DNA of 64,000 nt, taken from assembly GCA_009782915.1 (NCBI GenBank), contig WRIC01000002.1, positions 1-64,000 on the forward strand, written 5' to 3'. Origin of the DNA: Propionibacteriaceae bacterium. Its GTDB lineage: Bacteria; Actinomycetota; Actinomycetes; Propionibacteriales; Propionibacteriaceae. Each line of letters opens with the position of its first letter. Position 1 is the first letter of the stretch. Of the stretch, positions 34,901-41,502 are shown in pieces. Both the position numbers and the translations under genes were made by a program. Below the pieces are notes generated by a model. It was given only the letters and a program-made list of their open reading frames with translations, did not search any database and was not told the DNA's origin.

Positions 34901-36936
34901 CCATCACCTTGTACTTCGGTTCAGGTGAAGGCGACCCAGCACATTCACAGTGGAGTATCACCCCCGCTGGTCCGCTGGTCGTCGGTGAAGACCCCGAGAA
35001 CACCTACACGGCAACCGCCATCGTACGTGACTCGGGCAACATCCTCGTACCCAACGCTGTGGTCACCTTCTCGGTTGACCCCGATGGTCCGGTACCAGGA
35101 CCGAACCCAAGTTCATGGTCGTGCATGACCGATCTTGCTGGAACATGTTCCATCACCATCCATTCCACCAAGGCGGGCACCTACAACATTGGTATGCGCC
35201 TGCGTGGAACTGCGGTGAATTACGTTGGCACAACAGCTGCGACAGCTTCACGCGCTTGGAGAGCCGACGATGTCTGCTCGCAGGCTGAAGGCTGTGATCC
35301 CGTGGATCCAAACCTGCCCGCAGAATTGCGTACGCGCATCGAGGTGACGGTCAACAACTCGACCGCCAACGGAATCGCTCAAAACAGGATCACCGCCTGG
35401 GGCTTCGACAAGTGGGGCAACCCGGTTGTGGGCGCTCGCGTGGAATCCACACGAGTGAATGCTGCTGACCCGATCGCCATCCAGACCGGTATCAACCCAC
35501 TGGGTGAAAACGGTTCCTCGGTGATTTGGTACACCTCCATGGTGGTCGGTGACTATGACGTCAACGTCGCTATCGATGATGTACGTCCAGTCGGGTCCCC
35601 CGCTACCCTCACCTTCACACCCGGACCGGTGTGCGTGGTTGAAGCTGGCTGTGAACCGATTGGTCCAGGAACCGATCCGAACAAGCAGACCCGCGTGGCT
35701 GTGACCACCAACAACAACAAGGTTGATGGTCCGCCGAATGTGGTCACGGCATATGCCCATGACCAAACCGGTAACGTTGTGGCAAACGTGGAGTTCACCT
35801 TCGTGAAGGCCCTGGCCTCGTCGAACCTGGTGATTGAACCCACCTGCACCACTGCTGCTAACGGACAGTGCACCGTCAATGCCACCGCCAAGTTGGCTGC
35901 CACCCACCAGGCTCGCGCCTCCGTGGCTGGTACAGAGTTGACCAATCACGGTTCACCGCTAGACCTCACCTTCTTGACTGGTGAGATCTGCATCATCGAA
36001 GCTGGCTGCGATCCTGATCCGGATACACCTGCTGATCGCTGGACTCGCGTGGCACGCCTGGACAACAATGCCCATGTGCTCCGCGGTGGAACCACTCCTG
36101 AGGAACGCCACATGAACGTCATCGGTGTCTATGCCTTTGACAAGTATGGCAACCCTGTTGCTGGAGCGGTCTTCGATCTGGAATCTGATACTTCCTCGTT
36201 GAGATTCCATGGCCCGGCCACACCAACGATGTCTGTTACTTCAACAGCGACTGTTGATCCTGATCGTGCACAGGTGTACTCGATGAATGATGAGGATCAC
36301 TTCGTGAAGGCCTCCATTGGTGGCATCGAGCTGACCCAGTCAGGTTCCCCGATTGAAATCTGGTTCGTTGATGCGCCAGTGATCACTAACCCAACCAATG
36401 GTTCAACGATTGGCTTGTCAACAGCGATCTCTGGTACGGCCACTAACTCTGGTAGCCTCGTGGATGTCTTCGTCGATGGCACCAAGGTTTGTACGGCAAC
36501 AATCCAGACCGATCACACCTGGGCTTGCCCACCGATGAAGCTCGATAATGGACAGCATGCAATAACTGCCCAGAAGCATTCACGTGACGGAACAAAGACC
36601 TCTGAGATCTCTGCTCCTGTGACTGTGCAATCTGTTCCACTGGATATGTCAATCCTCCATCCCTCCAGGATGCCAGGAGAAACCCAGGTGGTCTCTGGTT
36701 ACCACTTCAGGCCTGGTGAAGAAGTACGCCTCGTGGTGACTTCTGATCCACTGGATCTGGGTACACAGATTGCTGATGCCGATGGTACGGTGACCTTCAC
36801 CTTCAATATTCCACAGAATATGAGTGGAGGAACCCATACCGCTACACTCACCGGCCCTGATTCCGGGGAAATCGCAAAGACCTTCCAGGTCGTTATCCCT
36901 GTGGTTCCCACCGGAGGAACGGTAGTCGGTCAGTAA
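28993..36936 (+). CDS. Giant secreted surface protein with about 14 Ig-like (Big_1/invasin) repeats
   Basis: A 2647-residue secreted protein. The start is ATG 28993 with GAAAGGG upstream. A signal peptide spans about residues 1-52 (hydrophobic AMITAFVMIMSTLIL, cleavage near ADA-QVSG). Residues 53-415 look propeller-like. A SdrD/CNA-B-like domain follows at about 418-495 ('VVEGVVYNDTEANGSI' to 'GDYIIRLVEP'), then a GEVED domain ending near 756 ('GEVEDYLVNI'). About 14 bacterial Ig-like units fill 870-2455, most ending in a 'GSP.T..F..G' type strand. Two more Ig-like units close the chain. The last residues, VVPTGGTVVGQ, lack a sortase motif with helix, so the protein is either released or held non-covalently. 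Likely roles are adhesion or biofilm structure. A strong hairpin follows the stop. Confidence 0.88.
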   Translation: MQSNSTLNVQKTNTGWLRTIAKPMAMITAFVMIMSTLILSQPPTAPDADAQVSGTWGWGWTTDTGTGARVLSAPMTPIDHHTLYGSSYGGGTNAPTGMSTTNGWVGYYATGGVAPTNGTVTLIANGNGGARLGPAGQWMSTLAIDADPYGQRGTKYAYMWSWAFDSTSTGLNGNYPTNIPTNNVLVYRVAEGETNPEVIPVPSPYFFNSSDPTNMSAYNYWSGGEIIQSTGEIFFSGGECSGLNLNYRMMVFDPESLNYNFSGRIQPKSGGDNIFNGTDGCGGTSYVASDMALDAKGQAYILVFSANGAPAYGLGSGNRLWLVRVEPNENGPWEYNLVTNLTRHPGESATGAAYTFTSTATVNMIYGMAFYEGILYATMFNNTALLAINPMTGQVKNVGGTGSGTLSPTYVQDMGSGQTAFVVEGVVYNDTEANGSIAGNSGIGGQRIGLYMKDQNDGQYVFQSSEVSGPAGDYTFLLGGPGDYIIRLVEPKIADVNATQTFASGGGTLNPATAKCIQGDITTKAGGACSGAVAQPHDDADLPTSDSASGTDKGTQPADMSYYTEIHVTSDREVAEANFGITTRGSYGDSAAGPATGPTAPAHINGVSPQIWLGSQLGSYAAPATDNTAHNSTDDGVFVESYAGNVLMANHAFLGSRDYTLVGTLGGTAVSTAKVSGWNTGVGNTTWNTAATWTPTVSGSTASGTWNPSVTSGTGQMHFRADVSTVPINTPTNASGDYYSTTRWVTPGEVEDYLVNIGNSVYTPAARTLAGTADFTIGGQAFPGTTTTLKYGTGVVATANTPVSMTATVPDTTWTVSEVLVKDFVTGELLDTLAFAPSANRLDWTFTYTPELNMDTVIEVVFAPNPDPEESELIMTPAYPDTQVVSLDITAKVIVRTSDRQLLPNVDVTFAKTSSDIVLTSTTCKTNAQGECFITLTSTQAKKYTDEISATVIVGTAPVQVSGSPATVEFVADVLSPESYFEIDPPADMSDESTWLVANGTDAYTGTLYAMDEFRNPIKNIDVSTISWTVPAGIDKSSVTNNGDGSYSITFTTENINKTAMASLKVGAQTIYADDANTVSELPIPFTYGEVSWEKSTLVVDHTTLGVGSTATATATIVDDFDNPIDGRDVNFSLAPVDPVGSHNAVIVPSPSVVQTDSQGKAVVTITNLKAETVALSAKVAEGNGAPDHINGSPVEITWEAGEPNAEESNFRVYITDTTKTKVIADGSESWTGELVARDENRNLLPNLTTEQLNKYIWAVTPAGVTISSPVFNAGNGVYTVQYTSTKAGAYTATLHLDGDQVDSDEAIAFVAGPVDPNKSKVSVDPNRTTAGSTVVVTVEVMDANENPISGLPNEAGTGVTIVGENPSLPDMTILNSDNPMQENPLGTYKFNTTSYKVGTFTVTATAMGVTINQKPTVEFIPGGVSAEHSSFAIEDNNRLADGVSKNSAKATARDQYDNPVPGARVYVEDKTTDLALMGELDPATQTATTDANGEAMVYWTSTKKGVYTAEGFIDDLRPPTGVMSDITFTTGDASAAKSEMSVYPNSPIVVGNSYTVTVTIRDNNNLQLEDERVEFTLDSGSLAELSETYCMTNRQGQCSVTVSSLLVTSAEISGKVTEGQNGLKHIEGNNDNTKRSPKTVAWEAGPLCLPPMTPTPVDPDNLTRVEVLTPGAEANGTAPETAKVYAYDCYGNPVSGVAITTTPSATHINATYRASTTDTDGLAYIDYRTSTKGQYTAIVNLNGTPAPRALSYGATTPRTDGQITLNFASGPVSPGNSTLAISPTTSQVVASNFTVTATLRDASNNPVEGIQVTFESGEGLNFNPQASCTSGADGTCQVTVTSTKATTYEIIGKVDIREISNRVSATFTPGPLCVTPTCNSRVEVTYGEAMADGEEHNIATVWAFDQYDNPIPNLDVASAMVTGETGLTIQSDIAPTNASGISTIWYSATVVREYRADVTVAGMTPKGSPITLYFGSGEGDPAHSQWSITPAGPLVVGEDPENTYTATAIVRDSGNILVPNAVVTFSVDPDGPVPGPNPSSWSCMTDLAGTCSITIHSTKAGTYNIGMRLRGTAVNYVGTTAATASRAWRADDVCSQAEGCDPVDPNLPAELRTRIEVTVNNSTANGIAQNRITAWGFDKWGNPVVGARVESTRVNAADPIAIQTGINPLGENGSSVIWYTSMVVGDYDVNVAIDDVRPVGSPATLTFTPGPVCVVEAGCEPIGPGTDPNKQTRVAVTTNNNKVDGPPNVVTAYAHDQTGNVVANVEFTFVKALASSNLVIEPTCTTAANGQCTVNATAKLAATHQARASVAGTELTNHGSPLDLTFLTGEICIIEAGCDPDPDTPADRWTRVARLDNNAHVLRGGTTPEERHMNVIGVYAFDKYGNPVAGAVFDLESDTSSLRFHGPATPTMSVTSTATVDPDRAQVYSMNDEDHFVKASIGGIELTQSGSPIEIWFVDAPVITNPTNGSTIGLSTAISGTATNSGSLVDVFVDGTKVCTATIQTDHTWACPPMKLDNGQHAITAQKHSRDGTKTSEISAPVTVQSVPLDMSILHPSRMPGETQVVSGYHFRPGEEVRLVVTSDPLDLGTQIADADGTVTFTFNIPQNMSGGTHTATLTGPDSGEIAKTFQVVIPVVPTGGTVVGQ

Positions 36937-36972
36937 CAAACGTTAACTATCACTTCCAACCAACAACACCCT

Positions 36973-37005
36973 GTGGCCCCCTTCCACCCCCTGGAAGGGG
37001 GCCAC
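36973..37005. terminator. Perfect 14-bp hairpin after the giant surface protein
   Basis: GTGGCCCCCTTCCA pairs with TGGAAGGGGGCCAC across a CCCCC loop, 37 bp after the stop. The stem is very stable, but no T-tract follows, as is common for actinobacterial terminators. Confidence 0.75.
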
Positions 37006-37028
37006 AACCCCATCTGACAGGAGGGGTG

Positions 37029-37117
37029 GTGTGACTTGGGGACGGTATGAAAGTCACATTCATGCTGTTAGGTAGAGTCCCTGGGTGTGTGACTTTCATA
37101 CCGTCCCCCTGTCACAC
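37029..37117. repeat. Family B hairpin, perfect 21-bp arms
   Basis: Arms 37038-37058 and 37088-37108 (GGGGACGGTATGAAAGTCAC plus A). Outer GTGTGAC/GTCACAC at 37029 and 37111 extend it. The right edge abuts the stop codon of the convergent MFS gene at 37118, whose last codons also carry GGTACCTGTCCCC, a family B-like string. Confidence 0.92.
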
Positions 37118-38314
37118 CTAGTGGGACATTGGTACCTGTCCCCTGGGGGTGAACCAGGTAGCGACCACACCAACCAGGATGACGATCGCACCGAGCACCC
37201 AGGCCCAACCAAGAGAGAACACATCAAGAACAGCACCAGCAATCAGGGGACCCAAGATGAGTCCAATATCACCAGCCATCTGATAGGCCGCGATACCGGA
37301 ACTCGCTGACACTGGAACAGCATCAGCCAACATTGCTTGTGATGCAGAAATAGTAGCCGAGACCCCCACCGAGTAGAGACACATCCAGATCACAAGCATG
37401 ACATAGTTGCCACTAAAAGCCAGGGCAATAGACATACTCGCTGTCAGCAGTCCGCCAGTCACAATCATGAAACGCCGGCCCAGACGATCCGTACCCGATC
37501 CAACAAAATGCAGACTCAAAGCCTGCGCCACAGCAGCACAACTGAAAGCAATTCCCGCCCACCACATTGGCATCTTCAAAGCCTCCACCACAAACAACGG
37601 AACCAGCATGTTGCGTACCCCAAAAGACTGCCAACCTGTGCCAAAGTGAACCAAGATCACTGCACGAAAACGAGAATCCTTCACCAGGTCCCTCAACCCC
37701 ACAGTGTTGTCACGCAAAGCCAACTTCTGTTCGGCGCCAGTACGTGGCAAAGAAACAGCGAGAACGACTGCAGCAATACTGAGCGAGCCGGCATAAAAGA
37801 AGAAAGGAGCATGCAAAGAGATCGCCGAAATGAGCCCGCCAATCGCTGGCCCGGTCATACCACCAAGAATGAAACCGCCCCCGGAGATGGAACTAGCCCG
37901 CCCACGCATCTGTGGGGGAGTAGAGGCAAACAGCAAAGCCATCGAACTCACCCCGTACAAGGCGGAACCAAAACCCGACAACCCCCTCCAGGTCAGCAAA
38001 CCCAGGTAGGAGTTGGTGATACCCATCATGAAGGTGGTGAAAGCAACCAGTACGTTGCCGGCAATAGCCATTTCACGTGGGCCAAGCATCCGGGTCAGCC
38101 AGCTACTGGCCGGCATCGTCACCAGGCGTACCATCGACAAAGAAGAAATCACTAAACCGATGAGGAAACTCGACACACCAAAACTGCGGGCGTACACAGG
38201 CAACACTGGGTTCATCACACCGAACCCGACAGCGATGAGGAACCCAACCCCCGCCAAAATCCACACCTGGCGTGGCAGGCGGGAGCTCGACGGTTTCTCT
38301 GCGGTTTCACCCAT
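37118..38314 (-). CDS. Major facilitator superfamily transporter, drug-exporter type
   Basis: A 398-residue MFS protein with about 12 helices. The MFS motif A-like 'SSWLTRMLGPREMAIAGN' lies between helices 2 and 3, and 'GTDRLGRRFMIVTGG' between helices 8 and 9. Helix 5 has 'GFILGGMTGPAIGGLI', a motif C-like segment typical of proton-driven exporters. Substrate unknown. The final codons (RGQVPMSH) run into a family B-like sequence, so the C-terminus may have been altered by the repeat. Confidence 0.85.
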   Translation of the reverse strand: MGETAEKPSSSRLPRQVWILAGVGFLIAVGFGVMNPVLPVYARSFGVSSFLIGLVISSLSMVRLVTMPASSWLTRMLGPREMAIAGNVLVAFTTFMMGITNSYLGLLTWRGLSGFGSALYGVSSMALLFASTPPQMRGRASSISGGGFILGGMTGPAIGGLISAISLHAPFFFYAGSLSIAAVVLAVSLPRTGAEQKLALRDNTVGLRDLVKDSRFRAVILVHFGTGWQSFGVRNMLVPLFVVEALKMPMWWAGIAFSCAAVAQALSLHFVGSGTDRLGRRFMIVTGGLLTASMSIALAFSGNYVMLVIWMCLYSVGVSATISASQAMLADAVPVSASSGIAAYQMAGDIGLILGPLIAGAVLDVFSLGWAWVLGAIVILVGVVATWFTPRGQVPMSH

Positions 38315-38394
38315 GGTCGCCAGCTTACTCCTGACCAGGGTTAGCCCCTATTGGTCCCCCTGCCAGTGGGAGATACCCCCCACAAGGGTTGAAA

Positions 38395-39252
38395 ATGTGC
38401 CACCATAGACCCATGAGTGAGATGGCGCAGATCCTTGAAGACTTATCAGAAGGCCGCATCGATGTTGCCGAAGCAAAACGATTGATTGACTCCTTGAGCC
38501 CCGCGTGGGAGGACGAGCAGACCGAGGATAGGGAACAATCCGCTGAATGGCCTCTACAGCCCTCAGAAGAGCCCCCTGGGGCTCCCCAGGACCCACCGCC
38601 TGACATTCCCAAGGCCCCGAAAATCAATGGCATCGACACCGTTGTCATCAAAGCCACGGCCCGTCGCGTGAAAGTGATCGCGGACCCGAGTGTGTCGCGT
38701 GCATCGGCGGAGGATGTTCATCAGGTGAAGCGTCGTGGGGGCAGTCTGCTGATCCAAGGTGACCGGGATTTTTCTGGTGTCATGGATGCCATTTCTTGGG
38801 TACGGTCGGTGCGTGGAATCGATGATGTGAAAGCACTCGGTATTGGCAAAGAGCTGACGGTACGTGTGAATCCCGCTTTGAGGGTCGACATTCATTTGAC
38901 GGGTGGTTCCCTAGCCGTGGCAGACATCCCTCACTTGGGGAAGGTACGGGTGGTGGCTGGGTTGACCACGATCACTGGCGCATCCCTGGTTTCGGATATG
39001 GTCATCCAAGCTGGTCAAGCCACGATTGCCGGGCGTTTCACTGAGGGCTGGTCTCGTATTCGGTGCGAATCGGGCCAGGTGGTGGTGGAAGTTGACAAAG
39101 ACTCCGATGTGCGTTTGCGCGCCGATACCCAGGTGGGCAAAGTCAGCTGGGAGGGTTGCGAACCCGAGGAGAGCGATGTTGTCCTCGGTCAGGGTACGGC
39201 CCACCTCGATGTTGGTGTCGTCCTCGGCCACACCGCCATCAAAGTCGTCTAA
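38395..39252 (+). CDS. SHOCT-like/DUF4097-like beta-repeat protein
   Basis: A 285-residue protein from ATG 38395 (AAGGG 6 nt upstream); ATG 38413 (MSEMAQILEDL) is an alternative that fits the family better. Residues 8-35 form a short helical motif ('ILEDLSEGRIDVAEAKRLID') seen at the start of many DUF4097 proteins. A proline-rich linker follows, then a beta-strand repeat region from about 85 to the end ('GSLAVADIPHLGKVRVVAGL', 'QATIAGRFTEGWSRIRCESG') like the DUF4097 putative adhesin domain. There is no signal peptide or helix, so it is probably cytoplasmic. Function unknown; such proteins are often encoded near membrane stress regulators, which is not the case here. Confidence 0.75.
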   Translation: MCHHRPMSEMAQILEDLSEGRIDVAEAKRLIDSLSPAWEDEQTEDREQSAEWPLQPSEEPPGAPQDPPPDIPKAPKINGIDTVVIKATARRVKVIADPSVSRASAEDVHQVKRRGGSLLIQGDRDFSGVMDAISWVRSVRGIDDVKALGIGKELTVRVNPALRVDIHLTGGSLAVADIPHLGKVRVVAGLTTITGASLVSDMVIQAGQATIAGRFTEGWSRIRCESGQVVVEVDKDSDVRLRADTQVGKVSWEGCEPEESDVVLGQGTAHLDVGVVLGHTAIKVV

Positions 39253-39261
39253 CCAGGGGAT

Positions 39262-39303
39262 AGTGTGACAGGGGGACAGGTGCGCGAAGTCGCAGAATCC
39301 ACT
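39262..39303. repeat. Fragments of family B and family A
   Basis: GTGTGACAGGGGGACAGGTG is half a family B hairpin, and GCGCGAAGTCGCAGAATCCA directly after it is a family A left end. The two are fused without the rest of either element. Confidence 0.7.
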
Positions 39304-39331
39304 GACCCACCGTACTGGGCCTTGGTGGACG

Positions 39332-39829
39332 TTACAGGGTGAACCCTTCAATGGCGAGTACTGTCAGGGCGATCTCGTTGCCGCGTGGGGCAATATAGGA
39401 TGCGTGCTCACCAACCTTGCATCCAAGTATGGCAGCGCCCATGGGGGACTGGGGGGAATAGACCGATACGTCCAAGGATTCGTTGAGGATCAACAACTCC
39501 CGTGAACCCAGGAGGAAGGTGTCTGTGTCCTTGGGGGCGGAGTTGAAACAGACAGTAACCAGAGTGCCCGGGCGTACCTCGTCGCAGGTTTGCCCCACCT
39601 GGCCCACATCAGCATTATCGAGTACGGCCTGAAGCTGCTTGATGCGAAGCTCGTTGTGCCCCTGCTCCTCCCGAGCTGCATGGTATCCCGCATTCTCGGA
39701 GAGATCCCCCTCTTCACGGGCCGCTGCAATGCGCTGGGTGATGATGGCGCGTCCCTCGCCGGAGATATAATCGAACTCCTCCCGCAGCTTCTTGTACGCC
39801 GACTCAGGCAACCAAATCTTGTCATCCAT
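39332..39829 (-). CDS. greA: Transcription elongation factor GreA
   Basis: A 165-residue GreA. It binds RNA polymerase and triggers cleavage of backtracked RNA. The coiled-coil tip with the acidic pair is seen in 'AAAREEGDLSENAGYHAAREE' (about residues 35-55), and the C-terminal FKBP-like domain in 'GTLVTVCFNSAPKDTDTF' and 'SPMGAAILGCKVGEHASY'. Length and motif order are normal. It is divergent from the MFS gene at 39868 with only 38 bp between them. Confidence 0.95.
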   Translation of the reverse strand: MDDKIWLPESAYKKLREEFDYISGEGRAIITQRIAAAREEGDLSENAGYHAAREEQGHNELRIKQLQAVLDNADVGQVGQTCDEVRPGTLVTVCFNSAPKDTDTFLLGSRELLILNESLDVSVYSPQSPMGAAILGCKVGEHASYIAPRGNEIALTVLAIEGFTL

Positions 39830-39867
39830 AGGAAAAGAATATAGCAGGTGGCACTACACTGGTTGCG

Positions 39868-41169
39868 ATGGCGAAACTGTTTCTTGATGTGACTCCCTTG
39901 CGTGAGTCTCCACCGTTTCGGCGTCTTTGGATGGGACAGAGCCTTGCTGCGGTTGGCGCCCAGCTCACCACCATGGCGGTGGCACTAGAGATTTTCGACC
40001 TGACCCATGACAGTTTCATGGTGGGGTTGGTGGGTGTTTTTGCTCTCGTACCCCTAGTCATCATGGGGCTCTATGGGGGCTCCATCATCGACAACCATGA
40101 CCGACGAATCGTGGCCCTCGTGGCTGCCATCGTCCAATGGTCGGCCACCCTCGGGCTGGCTTTCGGGGCCTGGTTTCATCTGGAGAATGTGTGGTTCCTG
40201 TACGCGATGGTGTTCATCCAGTACGGTGCCAACGCGGTGAACGCTCCTGCGCGTACCTCCATTATTCCCAGAATCGTGGACCGCAAGCTCCTGCCTGCTG
40301 CTAATGCACTCAACTCCACCACATGGACCTCAGCAATGATGGTGGGCCCACTCATCGGGGCGTGGTTGGTGGCCATGTTCGGCTACAAGGTTACCTATAG
40401 TGTGGATGCCTTGACGTTCACCGCCGCCCTCTATGCGATCTTCAAGCTCCCCGCAGTTTTGCCTATCCGCAGCGACCAGAAGGCGCCTCTGCGCGGGTGG
40501 GCGTCGGTGATCGACGGTTTCAGGTTCCTCGCCACCAAGAAGAATCTGCGTATGACCTTCTATCTTGACCTGGCTGCGATGGTTCTTGCTTTCCCTGTCG
40601 CCTTGTTCCCCGCGATCGCGGAAACCATGATCGGGGGTGGAAAGATGACCACAGGGTGGCTGACGTCTTTTATCGCGATGGGTATGGTGGTGACGCTGAT
40701 TTTGTCTGGGCCTTTGGGCAGGGTACGCCGGCAGGGTTTGGCTGTGACTGTGACTGTTATTGGATGGGGGGCCTCGATTGCTGGATTTGGTGGTGTTCTT
40801 GTCCTGGTGGGAGCCACCAACCCGGAGTCTGTGATCTGGTGGGCTTTCGCAGCTTCTGGTGTGTTTCTGTTTCTTGCCGGGGCTTTCGATGCGGTGTCCT
40901 CGGTGTTCCGCAATGTCATTCTTCAGGCTGCTGTTCCCGATGAGCTCCGCGGTCGCTTGCAGGGGATTTTCACGGTGACTGTTGCTGGTGGACCCAACCT
41001 GGGTCGTACCGTCTCTGGAGGGCTAGCTCGCGGTTTGGGCGCGGTGAGTGCTGTCCCTCTCGGTTTGACCGCCCTCATCGGTGGGGGACTGTGTGTGCTG
41101 AGCGCAACGTGGCTGTCCAAGTCCACCCCAAGTTTCAACCAGTACGATTCCGAGAACCCAGTGCCCTAG
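39868..41169 (+). CDS. MFS transporter, EntS-like exporter
   Basis: A 433-residue MFS protein with about 12 helices. The N-terminus 'RESPPFRRLWMGQSLAAVGA' and 'YGANAVNAPARTSIIPRIV' are typical of the MFS_3/enterobactin-exporter-like family, as is 'VFRNVILQAAVPDELRGRLQ' near residue 350. The natural substrate is unknown; no siderophore genes are nearby. A family B array begins just after the stop. Confidence 0.85.
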   Translation: MAKLFLDVTPLRESPPFRRLWMGQSLAAVGAQLTTMAVALEIFDLTHDSFMVGLVGVFALVPLVIMGLYGGSIIDNHDRRIVALVAAIVQWSATLGLAFGAWFHLENVWFLYAMVFIQYGANAVNAPARTSIIPRIVDRKLLPAANALNSTTWTSAMMVGPLIGAWLVAMFGYKVTYSVDALTFTAALYAIFKLPAVLPIRSDQKAPLRGWASVIDGFRFLATKKNLRMTFYLDLAAMVLAFPVALFPAIAETMIGGGKMTTGWLTSFIAMGMVVTLILSGPLGRVRRQGLAVTVTVIGWGASIAGFGGVLVLVGATNPESVIWWAFAASGVFLFLAGAFDAVSSVFRNVILQAAVPDELRGRLQGIFTVTVAGGPNLGRTVSGGLARGLGAVSAVPLGLTALIGGGLCVLSATWLSKSTPSFNQYDSENPVP

Positions 41170-41190
41170 TCACGACTCGCGGTGACAAAA

Positions 41191-41275
41191 GTGACAAAAG
41201 GGGACGGTACTGTTTTGTCACATTTCCTCCCGGTCATTCCGCGCGTGACAAAAGGGGACGGTATTGTTTTGTCAC
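41191..41275. repeat. Two tandem 54-bp family B/A units
   Basis: Hairpins GTGACAAAAGGGGACGGTAC-TGTTTTGTCAC start at 41191 and 41245. Each is followed by ATTTCCTCCCGGTCATTCCG, the beginning of a family A element, so the 54-bp unit joins a family B hairpin to a family A edge. Confidence 0.9.
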
Positions 41276-41286
41276 ATTTCCTCCCG

Positions 41287-41370
41287 GTCATTCCGCGCGT
41301 AGTCGCGGAATCCAGACTCCACAGTTTGTCAACTGGGTAGTCTGGGCCCTGCGACTTCGCGCAGGGTGAC
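41287..41370. repeat. Family A palindromic element, 84 bp, two short ends
   Basis: Starts GTCATTCCGCGCGTAGTCGC, core CCAGACTCCACAGTTTGTCA, ends GCGACTTCGCGCAGGGTGAC. A lone family B half (GTGACAAACGCCCCGTCCCC) follows at 41381-41400. These repeats fill most of the 333-bp gap 41170-41502. Confidence 0.9.
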
Positions 41371-41402
41371 GGGGGTGGAGGTGACAAACGCCCCGTCCCC
41401 TT

Positions 41403-41448
41403 GTGCACATTCGTGCAGGGGGGAGCAACATGGTGCGAGAACGTGCAC
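41403..41448. promoter_or_regulatory. Three GTGCAC-like cores upstream of the transcarboxylase operon
   Basis: GTGCACATTCGTGCA (41403-41417) and a third ACGTGCAC at 41441-41448 lie 55-100 bp before the 5S gene. The first two cores are inverted. They could bind a regulator of the operon; only the repetition is seen. Confidence 0.3.
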
Positions 41449-41502
41449 GGGTGGGAGGGACAAGAAACTTCCTGCAGGTGTAATTAGTGGAAAGATGAAG
41501 GT

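Noticed and set aside
36937-37030. Frameshift hiding a sortase anchor at the end of the giant surface protein
   Set aside because: No frame after the stop codes for a hydrophobic helix with a basic tail; a strong hairpin follows at once.
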